The notes: generated by a model from the sequence alone, not told the origin. Numbered from the stretch's first letter, positions 10,209 to 20,697 are shown. The stretch is DNA of 64,000 nt from Apodospora peruviana (GCA_033439685.1 JAUEDM010000006.1:744001-808000), one strand, 5' to 3'. Made by a program: numbers and translations.

Positions 10209-11052
10209 ATCGTTGGGATGAATGAAAGGACGGTTGCTGGCAAAATGGTCTGTCTAGGGGCAAACTCGGATGAGACAGACAGCTGAGCGAGGAAGGGAAG
10301 GAGGGAGGGAAGGAGGGAGGGAAGGAGGGAGGGAGTGTAGAGAAGGTATAGGATGATTTTATTGTATTTAAGTAAGCTCTTCCCACGTCGACCTACGCCG
10401 GATGAATTACCTCTTCCCTGTGGAGGACCATTTGTTTCGTTTGCTATAAATTATGAGTCGCCGTTTTGAAAAAATTGTATGGCAAATTAGGCAGGTAGCC
10501 GATAGTTTGCATGCACAAATACCCAGCCGACTTAGCTTAACCTGCTGTACAGACTGAGGTTGACAGGAGTGAGGGATATCCGCTTGTTCTGATACATCAT
10601 AGTATGGCAGGTGATATGGTTCGAATAGAAAGATGCATGGAAGCCGCCTTTCACATTCAGAACACTTCCTTCTCTTCGTGACTATCGCATGTTGTTGTTG
10701 TCATAATGCTGGTTTCATTTCATATGATTTCATTCATTCATTCCATCTTTTGACTTTGCTCATCTCCGAGCCGTCATACTGAAGTAGGAAAGGGGTGGGA
10801 TATCATCAAAAAGGAAAACAAATAAAAAGACAAACTAGGCCAGTCCGTCCCCTATCCACCAAACAATCTTCCAAAACCGTTGTCCGTCCAACCTGAGAAC
10901 AGAACACACACACCATAACCCACCGCGTCTTGCTTGAAAGCAAGCACGAAAAGAATCAGCATACCGAAAAGAAAGCATCTCGCAACACCACAGAAGGGTG
11001 TCATCATAAACACTCCCTCGCCTGTCCTGTCAGTTCGGTTCCTGGTTAATAA
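10209..11052. other. Non-coding stretch with a GGGAA-type minisatellite
   Basis: Upstream flank of the PHD-finger ORF and 3' flank of the Cys/His repeat gene, both on the minus strand. Besides the purine-rich repeat near its left end I see nothing recognisable. Confidence 0.5.
10289..10334. repeat. Purine minisatellite, GGAAGGAGGGA unit
   Basis: Tandem imperfect copies of an 11-12 bp GGAGGGAAGGA unit on the plus strand, all-purine and therefore able to form mirror-repeat structures. It lies about 80 bp upstream of the PHD-finger ORF start, probably within that gene's leader or promoter. Confidence 0.8.
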
Positions 11053-11488
11053 TTACCAAGCATCACTATCCTCCCCCTCCTTCACATCCTCAAAATGCTG
11101 AAACGCCCCGCCCATGCCCGGTCCTTTTTGCCCATGCCCATGATTGTGCTGTCCATTTCTCCCACCGCCAGTATTCTTGTTCCCAATTTTAGTTCCACTG
11201 TTCGCCGCCGCCGTGTGCTTCTTCCCCCCACCAGTCAATGTAATAAATCCCGGATCTGGTGCCGCTGGGGCTGAGGGTGGTGACGATTTACTCAAGTTCT
11301 CTGACTCGTCATCCGAATGCTGATTCTGGTGATGTTTATGTTGATGAGCTCCTCGTCTCGTCATGGAAGGCGAGGCGGTCATCGTCCTCGTTGGAAGACC
11401 GGCTCCGCCAGGAGGAAACTTGAACGCCATTGTCGACATTGTCGAGACACCATCTTCTCCTCCTCGGCTGTGGTCATTGTCATTGTCG

Positions 11489-11520
<32 letters not shown>

Positions 11521-13692
11521 GTCTTCGTCTTCGTCATTCCTCCCAAGTCGCCGGGGGCCACGGGTATTGGTAGGGTTGGTGTAGCGTCTGCCACCGTTGT
11601 CATTAAGATTGACGATGCCATTGTTATTATTTGGTGTTCCAGGTGCTTGGAGGTAGCGCATCGGTGGTGGTGGACCACCTCCTCTCATTGGCATTGGCAT
11701 CGGACCACCGCCGCTGACACCAGTGAGAGGAAAACCGGGAGGAGGAAAATTGGCGCCGGGGGTGGAAATGATGCTACCACTGCTTATGCTGCTTTTGCGT
11801 GCGGCGATCAGCTCGCCTTGGGCTATATATTGCGCTTTGAGGTCTAGACCGCATAAATGAGTGGGTGTGTGGGTTAGTGATTTATGTGTTGTAGTGGATG
11901 ATAAATAGGGGTTGTTGTAACGTACCGTCCAAGCAGAGCTGTTCGATTACGGCTTCCGAGTTGCATCTCCCTCTGACGCATCCGTCTTTAACCAACTTGG
12001 AGTTAGTATTTTGGAAGGATAGGTAGGAGTTGGGTGGGACCTCTTACGCTTCTTGCAAAATATGGATAAGCTGTCTACGTATTCTTGACATTCTTGGCTT
12101 CGGCAGGTATCTATCATACTCTGCTATTAGACACGTTTTTGTAGTTGGTGAGTGATGGACTCACGCAAGGGACAGAACTTGTTCCTATTTTTGAGCACCG
12201 GTGCCCATGGCCGCGGGTTGGGACAGTCTGCGGCCGCACAGCTATCTACCGCCGGTGAGATATATTAGAATCAATCCTCAAAGTCTAAGAGAGTAGAACG
12301 AAAAAACTCACGATCGTTGCAATACGGCTTCGAGTTCGCGCTTTTATTACAGTCTCTCTCCTGACACGTGTGGCTAGGACAATACAACGCCCCGTTGGCC
12401 CGAATGTCTTTGCAGCCATTCAACTGGCAAATGGCATCTGGAAAACCTCTTATTAGCATCCATTCCTGGCGGAAGTTATACACCATTCCACGGTAAATAG
12501 TAGCCATCTGGTACTTTACAAAACCATGCAAGATTCCTTGTCTGTGACATATTTTGTGATCGACTGCTAAGGCCTGAGACGGTATTTACAAGGAATCTTT
12601 TGCTGCTTAAATGAGTATTTCCAGGATGGCTACCAGGTGTCTTGAAAAGTCACGAGCTAGACCCTTGTAAAGTACCCGATGGCTACTATTTACCGTGGAA
12701 TGGTGTAGACGAGACGGGAGCTTACGTTCGGTGCAGAAGACGTGATATTCCTTGGTCTTGAGGCCCATGTAGTGCCTTGCCCTGCCACAACTGGGTATCT
12801 CGCACTTGATATCTGTTTTGGTTAGTCCTCTGCTGTGGGTGGTGATATAGATGGGGACAAGACGACTCACGAAGGGCGCAATAGGGATATTTCCCCTCGA
12901 CTATCGTCCTGCAGCCGGTGGTTTTACACTCGTCTGGTGCGCACGAGGTTAGCTTCAGGATGACAACTCTATATAGATAACAGGTGGACCAACGTTGTTC
13001 ACAGCAGTTCCTCTGGTCTTGGCTTTGCTTTGTGCACCCTTCAGCTTGGCAGGCATCTGGTGCTTGTTAGTATGTTGTACAAGGAGGAATAGGAATATCT
13101 ACTTACGCGCTTGACAAAATGTAGCTTTCTGCGAAGCTCGTCGTCGGGGACATTGTCGTAACATGCATTTGTCTGGCACACTTATATGAGTTATCACACG
13201 CAACTGATGAGAGTTCAAGGAGGCGAAACTCACGATCGGCGCAAAACTCAAAGCGAACATATCTTGGGACAGCATGCGAGTTTGGATCGTAGCTGGGGTC
13301 CAGGAACTGGGCTCGGGCCTGGGTGCAGTCCGGCAGCGGACATCTCGCATCTAATAACATGAGCTTGGTTCACGCGGCAGTCTAGAGATCAAGGACGGCT
13401 TACGTATAGCACAGACGGTATCGTGAGGAGGCTTCTTGTTGTTGCAACCCTCGTCTCTCAGGAAGTGGATGCATGTGTGTTGTTTGCAATAGGGGGACAC
13501 CACCGTCGATCCCGTCGAATATCTGTGATTGTGTCCATACGGGCCTGGCGATCCTCGGCCCACGACGGGCGATCTGATGCCGCTCGCCCTCCTGTCAATA
13601 GGGTCGACGAAAGCTCCCTCGACGGCCTTGTAAAAGACCTCGTTGACGCAGCCTTCGCTCCGGCACTCGTTTCTTCGATTCATCGGGTTCAT
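11053..13692 (-). CDS. Cys/His repeat protein, twelve C-x4-C-xn-C-x2-H modules (unrecognised family)
   Basis: Eleven exons: 13692-13404, 13350-13234, 13172-13107, 13056-12994, 12933-12871, 12812-12726, 12437-12312, 12245-12165, 12110-12048, 11985-11926 and 11843-11053. All phases close to 601 residues. Residues 10-339 are twelve tandem modules of C-x4-C, a spacer (9-53 residues), then C-x2-H, e.g. CKTTGCRTIVEGKYPYCALH (181-200). The first Cys usually follows one or two residues after the previous His. Module 2 has x8 between its first cysteines; module 12 has Asp339 where His is expected. All ten introns are phase 1, and nine split the His codon C|AY. The module suggests a small metal-binding (CCCH) unit; that is inference. 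Residues 340-601 are disordered, with PPPP, a 13-residue Asp run, and His/Asn/Gly-rich parts. No signal peptide or membrane segment. Branch sites (TACTAAC, GCTAAT) are visible in most introns. The intron 9 acceptor is AAAG, because the nearer AAG would run into a stop. Confidence 0.82.
11484..11525. repeat. ATC trinucleotide repeat encoding poly-Asp
   Basis: Tandem ATC on the plus strand (GAT/GAC on the coding strand) encodes the run of aspartates in the disordered tail of the Cys/His repeat protein. Coding microsatellites of this type commonly vary in length between strains. Confidence 0.85.
12481..12705. mobile_element. MITE-like inverted-repeat element in intron 6 of the Cys/His repeat gene
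   Basis: A 225-bp segment bounded by inverted repeats of 41 bp with one mismatch: 12481-12521 (begins CACCATTCCACGGTAAATAG) and 12665-12705. It is flanked on both sides by TA (12479-12480 and 12706-12707), as expected for Tc1/mariner-type insertion. A second, inner inverted pair (AAGATTCCTTG and CAAGGAATCTT) lies near 12531 and 12589. No coding capacity. Removing it with one TA reduces the host intron from 288 to 61 nt, the size of the other introns in this gene, which strongly supports insertion. The transposase source is not in the window. Confidence 0.85.
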
Positions 13693-14879
13693 CTTGGGTC
13701 GTCACAATCCTTCAGGCAAGAAGTCAATTGAATTGACAGGAGAGCCCCGTGGGGCCGACAACGAGCAGCGATGCGACAATGGATATATGTTCAGTTGATC
13801 GTTGGTCGGATCCCGATTCCAACAAATCGCCTTTCTGTCGCAAGCAATACACGGTACCACGATCCAATCACCAAGCTAGCTCCGGTTTTTACCACATTGA
13901 CGGGGCGTCGTCCGTCGGCTGGCTGGCTACTGCAGCTTTGCGCCTTGTTGGTGGTCACGGCATGGCATGCAAGAAGCCAGCCAGCGACTAATAAGGATCT
14001 CGGTTTCATGCAGCGGCTTTTCCCCATTCTGAACACTGGACAACACCAACTCATTCGTCACGATACCAAGCAGCCCCGCCAGTGACAATGCGAGACATTG
14101 TTGGGGGATGCAGCCCAATGGATGCCAGAAAGCATGCAGATCACACTATGCGACATCACTGTAAAGATTAGTATCACTGGGGTTGGGCAATGGCGACTTC
14201 GTGTCATTCACAAATTTTTTGTCATTGATCTGACAGGCGGTCAGTGAGACGCCAGGACTGCATCGCACGCTGCATTGTTTCCGACACTGCAGACGTCTGC
14301 AGCACGCCCGGGTTCAGTGAGGGTCGGGTGAGGAGAGTTGGGATTGGGCTTTCCCCCAAAATCGAATGCCAATCTGATATAGGGGTTGACTGATTATCAT
14401 TGACGAGACTCTGGCTTGGTAGACGAAACAATCAGAAATTGAAGTCAGTCGGAAACTTTGAATTTGTCGGGAAGCGGCCCGGCCATCGGAATTGCCAGTG
14501 GCGCCCGTAGCGCCGAAGAAAGCCGACGGACCCTAAAGGTAACACTCTACTAGTAGTTTCCGACTCTGACCGGCGCGGGTCACGTGGTAGCGCATCATCC
14601 ACGCGCCTTGCCCTGCGCGATCTTCGCTGATGGATACGCGCCCTTCCAATGACACACGCCATTACTTGACATTTTCATTCATTCAACCAGTCTGGCTCAA
14701 TTACACTTGGATCACATCTAGAATGTACTCTTAGTTTTCTTTCAAACTTATAAAAGGCTAGTTTCATGTTTTCCCGGCTGCCAACTTGGTCACTTTCCAC
14801 TCGAACAAGGAGCTCTCCAGCTGCGATACCAACGAACTTCCAATTCACATCATCACCTACAAAAGAAAGCCAAACAAAG
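13693..14879. promoter_or_regulatory. Divergent region between the Cys/His repeat gene and the alkyltransferase gene
   Basis: About 1.2 kb containing both promoters. Short ORFs on both strands carry no recognisable domain. An upstream in-frame ATG at 14766 could extend the alkyltransferase by 38 residues, so its leader is probably within 14690-14879. Confidence 0.5.
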
Positions 14880-15449
14880 ATGAAAATGGACCCAACAACC
14901 ACATCCACATCCAATACCAAACCCGTTGTCATAACCGGGTCCAACCTCAACTTTTCACTTGAAAAGTCCAACCATGATCTCAACAAAATAATCTCTTCCC
15001 TCGAGTCCGTCGTCGAGTCCCTCCCCGGGCACATCCAACAACCAACAAACCGCCGTCAAATAACCCCCTTCGACCGAAAAGTCTACACTCTACTCCTCCA
15101 GATTCCGGCAGGTTCCTACACAACATACGGCCTTCTCGCGGGGGCCCTGTCCTCCTCCCCGAGAGCAGTAGGCAACTCCCTTCGCCGCAACCCCTACGCG
15201 CCCCAAGTCCCCTGCCACCGCGTCGTCGCCACCGGCGGAGCGATTGGCGGTTTCAAAGGACAAGTTCTACCAAACCACCCCCGATCCCGGTCGCGGTCAT
15301 ACAAAGTGCCAGTCGTTATGGGGTCGACAGAAAAGGCGATAGAAACCATTAACGAAAAGATGAAGCTTTTACGTAAAGAAGGGGTGAGATTTGATCTGAA
15401 GGGGGGAAAGGTTCTGGGTACGCCGTTTAGGAGGTTTTCTGTTGCTTGA
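14880..15449 (+). CDS. MGT1: Methylated-DNA--protein-cysteine methyltransferase (O6-alkylguanine repair)
   Basis: Intronless. From the ATG at 14880 the protein is 189 residues. It contains the alkyltransferase C-terminal domain: FDRKVYTLLLQIPAGSYTTY (64-83), RAVGNSLRRNP (the DNA-binding helix and Asn hinge) and the active-site PCHRV with Cys112. This suicide enzyme moves alkyl groups from O6-alkylguanine in DNA to its own cysteine. Because PCHRV is intact, it is a true methyltransferase rather than a Cys-less alkyltransferase-like protein. The N-terminal ~55 residues are not conserved. A second in-frame ATG at 14766 (227 residues) is possible; its extra residues are Ser/Thr/Arg-rich and could be a mitochondrial presequence, but 14880 has the better context (AAAGATGA). 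Confidence 0.92.
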   Translation: MKMDPTTTSTSNTKPVVITGSNLNFSLEKSNHDLNKIISSLESVVESLPGHIQQPTNRRQITPFDRKVYTLLLQIPAGSYTTYGLLAGALSSSPRAVGNSLRRNPYAPQVPCHRVVATGGAIGGFKGQVLPNHPRSRSRSYKVPVVMGSTEKAIETINEKMKLLRKEGVRFDLKGGKVLGTPFRRFSVA

Positions 15450-16806
15450 CCACTACTTGATGAGAGACGAATGAGAATGAAGTATAACGGGAGGGCAGAC
15501 CTATATATCTAGAGTTAGAGTTTAAAGCAAGATTAAAACGAAAAGTTCAAAATAAGAAAAGAGAAGTGCACCAGAGGCGACTCGAACCTACGATACCGGG
15601 TTTTTGCACATCTACCGGGGCAGGGTCCTATCCGGTAGAAGGTTAATGGCTCTACGAAGTGAGGCGAATGACCGTTGCGCCAAGTTAACCTGACACGTCC
15701 ATTGCTGGAGCCTCTGATGTTGGAAGGGACAGTGTTGAGGAAACCTATAAACCGCCTAAGCTCGGTCCCTCAAGCTGAGAGGGCGGTGAATTTCATCTGA
15801 TGTTTTAGGGCCCTACTCACTTCCGCCTGTCTCCGTGAGCAGCCACCCATGCGACCGTTCAGGCCGTCCGTCCACCTGGTTTTGGCTTTTCCATCGTCGA
15901 GTGTAAGATGGGTGCCGGTGAAGTCGATACAGCGTCATCCGAGGCACCGCCATCGCCGCGTCCTCCTCGGTCTTGCGTCTCATCTCTTGACCGCCGCACG
16001 GATGGGTTGACGACCTAGTTGGTCGATGGATGTGGGAGAAGGACGCCAACTGGACAATCCGTTCTGTTGTGACGGTATCTTTCATCATTGTTTCTTCTTT
16101 TCTTAAAGCGTATTTTATCTTATTGGCGATGCGAGGTGTGCATCGAAGGCGACTGGGGGTTTTGTAATGATTGCGAGTATCAACTCGATCTTGGTTTGTA
16201 CATCTGTGCATGCACTTTTCACCTGCGTCAGTGAGTTTGAGTACTCCCGATATTTGCCATAATCACAAAGACAGAGTGCCGGATAAAAGTGCAACAAAAT
16301 CTCGTCTCGATCTTTATATTTGCTATAATACACACAAAATCATTCTCCAATCCCTCATACACACCGATTCGTTTGCCTCTGCAAAGAAACCCGTCAAAGT
16401 AAACTGGAGGAAAACGTATGCTTTGTGTGAATGTGGCAAGCCGAAGACCTTTCACTCCTTCTTTACATACCATCTAGCATGCAAGTCATTTAAAACGAGA
16501 CATGGGGGCCTTGATAAACCCCCCTGAAACATCCCACTGCTCTAATGCTCATTAGTAGCCATCCATTTTGACATAAAAGTGAACGCTCCCAAAAGAAAAC
16601 CCATCCATGTGCTTAGCCGTATGCATTTTCTTTGTATAAAAACGCCGTGATTTTGCTGACACCGAATGTACTGTACTCCGAAAACAGATGCGAGACGAGA
16701 TTGTTGCAGAAAAAAAAGGTGATCATCCATGTCTCGAATGTCGTAAGTGACACCGCCCAGCTGCAGTATCAGAGCTGGGATCTAGACAGAGTGACTAGGT
16801 TGGCCA
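15450..16806. other. Convergent region between the alkyltransferase and YAG7-like genes
   Basis: Holds the 3' flanks of two converging genes. A tRNA-like fragment at about 15565-15705 (minus strand) does not fold properly and is listed under rejections. No ORF here has recognisable content. Confidence 0.45.
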
Positions 16807-18362
16807 CTACTGCTGCTCATCAGCACCGCGGGGACGCGAGGGCACGCCACGCTGTCCACCGCGCTGTCCACCACGGCCACGGCCGCGACCATCGCCGCGA
16901 AATCCTCCACGTCCACGGTAGCCGCCACGCTCACCACCGCGGCCACCACGGTATCCTCCTTCGCGGTTGCCTCCGCGGTTGCGCTGCACCTGGTGGAAGC
17001 CATCATTGGAGTCGGCAGGGGCGGTAGCGGGAGCCTCGGTCGGTTCCGGGTGATCATCGGCCCACGACTGGGCGTTGGCAGGAGCAGCAGGTGCCGCTGG
17101 GGTGGCATCCAGGCCAGTCTCGGTCTCAGATGGGTCTCTAGGGACCTTCACATCGACCCACTCCTGCGACATGGTCATGTCTTGCGATGTTTCCGGCTGG
17201 CTCTCGCCGGCCGCGTTCGCAGCGCTATCGGCAACGTCCGTGCTAGGGATGCTAGGAACGGAGGTTGCTTCTTGGGCACGGCCATTGGTCAAGGGCTCGG
17301 CGGAACCCTCCTCAATCTCGGTCAGAGAGGCATTGACAACAGTTGGGTCGGACTGGACCTCGTCCTTAACTTCGGTCTCGGACTCGGGCTGGACGGCAAT
17401 CTCTGGGTACGCGTGCTGGATCGAGAGCTGCTTAACCGTGGCATCTACGGAATGGTAAGTAAATGCGGGGAGAAGCGAGCAGGATCAAAGGAATCTCACA
17501 GGTTGTCTGCAACACCTGGTCAGAAGTGTTGCGTGTCTGCTCGTCCACACCCTCAACAAGCTTGAGCATGGTCGAAACTGCGTCCTCGTCACCGGAGTAG
17601 ACGTGCAGCAGAACGCCCTCAAGAGCCGCGCTCTCGTCAGACGGGTTGGGAGGCTCCTCCATACGGCGGGCGGCCGCTAGACGGAGGAATTGTGATAGAA
17701 TAAGGAAGTTCGCCTTGAGCGCCGCTTTCGCATCCGCCTCAGCCTTCTCCTTGAACTCAGCGACAAGCTCAGCCCTCTCCTTCTCAAACTGCTCTGTCAA
17801 AGCCTTCTTCTGCTCGGCCAAGCGAGTTCGGTTCTCCTGCTCGATCTTCTTGTGCTGAGCTAGCTGCTCCTCGAACTGGGAAAGCTGGGCCTGTAGGCTT
17901 GGCTTCTTGAGGTAGGCGGCTTTCTGGTCGGCGTTGATGATCTTGGAGGAGACAAGCTCATCGAGAGTTTTAGCTCCGTGCTCTGCTACGAGGTGATCGA
18001 TCTTGGAAGCATTGGTCTGGAATACATGGTTAGTCGTGAAAAAGGACCGTGGGATTCTCGGGGTTATTTACCAATTTCTTGTTGACGGCGCGGATGCTCC
18101 TAAGGGCGGACAATGTTAGGAAGTTGTTTAACTTAGATGACGGAGTACAGATTGGTGGAACGCACTTATGAAGCTCACGGATGTAAACATTGTCGGAAAA
18201 GTCATCCTGGTTGTCGTTGGCGGTGACAGAGGCAGCCTTCTCCGGGGTCGAAGTAGCGGCGGGAGCGGGAGACTCCGGACGAGCAGCCTTCGCCGCCTTC
18301 TTCTTGCGCGCAGACTTTGACTCGGTCTGGGTTGGGGGGTTCTGGACAGACGGAGAAGCCAT
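16807..18362 (-). CDS. YAG7-like protein with C-terminal RGG region
   Basis: Four exons: 18362-18166, 18099-18072, 18016-17500 and 17444-16807; introns of 66, 55 and 55 nt; 459 residues. The N-terminus is Lys/Ala/Pro-rich (SARKKKAAKAARPESPAPAA). The middle begins YIRELHKSIRAVNKKL and is followed by a coiled coil (QFEEQLAQHKKIEQENRTRL and after) and a helical segment (LILSQFLRLAAARRMEE). This is the layout of the fungal Yag7 dimerisation family as I know it; yeast Yag7 is ribosome-associated and its function is poorly defined. The C-terminus holds about ten GR/RGG units (GGYRGGRGGERGGYRGRGG), suggesting RNA binding and arginine methylation. The 28-nt second exon is easily missed, but the phase only closes with it. 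Confidence 0.8.
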
Positions 18363-19317
18363 TATGAATTGTGTTCACGTGCAGCGCAGCTTTATTCTTG
18401 TGGTAGCACGTCAAAGCGAAGCTGTTTCGAAGCTGCCTGATGGCGAGGCGCTGTGGTGATGCGGTGACTCGACGAAAGAAGCGGGGTGTCGGAAGACAAG
18501 CAGAGCTGTTTGGGGGAGAAAGATTGGTGGGTGCGCGATGCCAGACACGAGCAGTTTTTAATTGACAGGTTTTTGGGTAGAGGGAATCAGGATGTTGTTG
18601 TTGATGTAAGTTGTTTTGGTGTGTGGTTGTGGTGGATTTGTGGCTTCGGAGTTGCAGGTGACGCCAGGAGCTTGGTCTGGAAATTTTGAACTTCATCAGT
18701 TTGGAAGCTGTGGTGGTGGGTGGGTGCCTCTTGAGGCTCCCGCCTGCACCGGGGCCTGGGCTGGGGCCTGGGCTGGGGTTTTCGCACACGGGCCCTCCCG
18801 ATTCTAGACGCCAATTCACTGTTGGAGCTCCGGTACCGAAGCGAAGGGAAGCAGCCAGAACCTCTTCGGGGTAAATTCCAGGTTGACATCAATGTTCATC
18901 TGCAACAGCAATCAAATAAAATAGGTTTGATAGTACACAATTTCAAGGACGGAATACCAAGTTATATGCTCTTGTCTGTGCACATGAGATATTCACGCGT
19001 ACGTTAGGTATAAGTACAAGTGCTCTGTATATCCATAACCGAATCGTGTGTGCACAGGATCCATTGATACCATCCAGCCTGGAGGTCTAGTCCACACCTC
19101 AACGACCCGCATCGTTCACCCCGGTCTCCATCCCCACACCTGAACGTCCTCTGCGTCGCGTGCCTGGCTTGCCTTGTTTGCTGCGCGCCGAGAGTGACGG
19201 CAGGGCAAGCCATCTCAGTCATGTATGGAACCGTATTCTAGGATAATGTTCGGCTGATCGCTTGGAGTAGTCATTACTTCGAGATCTGAGTTTAAACTGT
19301 TGTTGGCCAGGTCGCTC
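18363..19317. other. Region upstream of the YAG7-like gene, downstream of the CENP-W-like gene
   Basis: Promoter and leader of the YAG7-like gene on the left and 3' flank of the CENP-W-like gene on the right, both minus strand. Includes two copies of a GGGGCCTGGGCT unit near 18751-18777. No gene is supported. Confidence 0.5.
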
Positions 19318-19729
19318 TCATCCTTTGAATTTGGCGAGTGTGTCCTAGATTTTGCGAGTCGCGTGAGTCAAGCGTTTGTGAGACAAGGCGAGTTGTGTGG
19401 ACACCTACCGCAGTGACCTTCCTCACACTTCGCGCTGTGATGCCTCGCTCGCCACCTTGCTTCGACTGAATGGCCGCTTCCTTCATCAAACTAGGACATG
19501 TTGTCAGTCAACTACTAACTGTGGTTGGAGCGGGTATTTACGTCTGCATGAAGAGCACGTAGTCCAAGAAGATCTAGAAGCACACATAAGTTAGAAACGC
19601 ACCCAGAAACGCGTCGGGATCATCGATACGTACCGTGACATCGACATTTTTGCTCAGGTTGCAATTCGAATGAGCTTTGACAATCTTCTTGACGGTCGCT
19701 CGTGGATACAGCTTCTGTCCTGGTGCCAT
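19318..19729 (-). CDS. CENP-W-like histone-fold kinetochore protein
   Basis: A 78-residue protein from four short exons: 19729-19634, 19573-19542, 19490-19409 and 19344-19318. It begins MAPGQKLYPRATVKKIVKAH, continues through IFLDYVLFMQTLMKEAAI and ends KVTADTLAKFKG. Every junction is in phase with consensus splice sites (GTACGT, GTAAAT and GTAGGT donors). The pattern of three helices around short loops, with YPRATVKKIVK at the start and ARSVRKVTADTLAKF at the end, is that of the small CENP-W histone fold. CENP-W pairs with CENP-T in the inner kinetochore and binds DNA. No single ORF covers it, and exons of 27 and 32 nt make it easy to miss. It shares a 366-bp divergent promoter with prefoldin subunit 4. 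Other small histone-fold proteins are an alternative. Confidence 0.82.
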
Positions 19730-20095
19730 TTTGCAAGATTCAGCAGGCGAATTGGAGAGATAATGAACACAAGTTCTAATGAGCTGGCTGCGTGGAGGAA
19801 GTCTCCTTGTTTTGTAATTGCCTGACCTCAGTTGTATTCCCAAAAGGGCTCAAGGTGAATCGAATCCATGGCCAATCAGACAAAGGCGGCCTCAGGCCGG
19901 CCGGCCCAGGCACTTGGCTTTCGAGAGTGGGGTAGAAATTGGAGCTCTCCCGTCCCTCCATCTCCAATCTGGAAACTCCCGACTCCAAAGCTTTCTTTAA
20001 CTCCGACACAAATTCGTCCCGACCTCCAGATCGTCGCGACACAGGAACACACAATACATGACCGCGCGAGATAGGCAAGACAAAATCTGTTCACA
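19730..20095. promoter_or_regulatory. Divergent promoter of the CENP-W-like and PFD4 genes
   Basis: 366 bp separate the two divergent start codons, so both leaders and core promoters lie here. No specific binding sites were assigned. Confidence 0.6.
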
Positions 20096-20697
20096 ATGAA
20101 TCGGCGCATGGTAAGATAGAATGCACATCTGAGAGACCCGCACCGACACCGACTGACACCGATCGGCGCGAAACAGTTAACAAAGGAGGACGAGGACGGC
20201 GTCGGCGATGAGATCGAGGTCCGCCGCGAGGACCAGGACAAGATCAACAAATTCAGCCGTTTGCACCAGCACGAGTTGTCAATCGAAGAGGAACTCAAAC
20301 TCAAGAATGTCAGCCGTCTTCTCCCGCTTCCAGATACCATCTAGTTCGCCCCCTTGCTGAAATCCCACGCAGAAAGAAAAGGAGGAGCTCGATGATATTA
20401 CCACCGAGCTTGAGCTTGCAGACGAAGAAGACATTTTCCCGTAAGTTTGTCTCCGCCGACGTACATCAACACGCATGCATACTGAGAGGCCCCGGGCGCT
20501 GCAGCTACAAGATTGGCGACGCCTTTTTCCACGTCCCGCTGCCCCATGCCCAGGAAATGCTCGGCATCTCTGCGGCCAGGGTAGAAGAGGAAATCACGGA
20601 ACTCGAGGACAAGATGGGCGCTATTCGGGACGAGATGACCCAGTTGAAGATTGAGCTGTATGCAAGATTTGGGAAGACAATCAACCTTGAAACATGA
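20096..20697 (+). CDS. PFD4: Prefoldin subunit 4
   Basis: Four exons: 20096-20110, 20177-20308, 20373-20440 and 20505-20697; 135 residues. The first exon encodes only MNRRM. The protein then reads LTKEDEDGVGDEIEVRREDQ, through DKINKFSRLHQHELSIEEEL, to YKIGDAFFHVPLPHAQEML and a C-terminal coiled coil (ARVEEEITELEDKMGAIRDE). This is the beta-type prefoldin layout: two long helices around a beta hairpin (GDAFFHVP). Prefoldin is a cytosolic hexamer that captures nascent actin and tubulin and passes them to the CCT chaperonin. Length matches yeast Gim3 (about 129). The donor of the second intron (GTCAGC) is less canonical, but no other site keeps the frame and the coiled coil. Confidence 0.93.

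Noticed and set aside
11317..11847. 176-codon plus-strand ORF with an isoleucine run
   Set aside because: It is the complement of the last exon of the Cys/His repeat gene; the Ile run is the other strand of the poly-Asp repeat.
15565..15705. Minus-strand tRNA-like sequence with a D-arm-like GGCGCAACGG and T-loop-like GGTTCGAGT
   Set aside because: The T-stem and acceptor stem do not pair and no anticodon arm can be placed. At most it is a degenerate tRNA relic.
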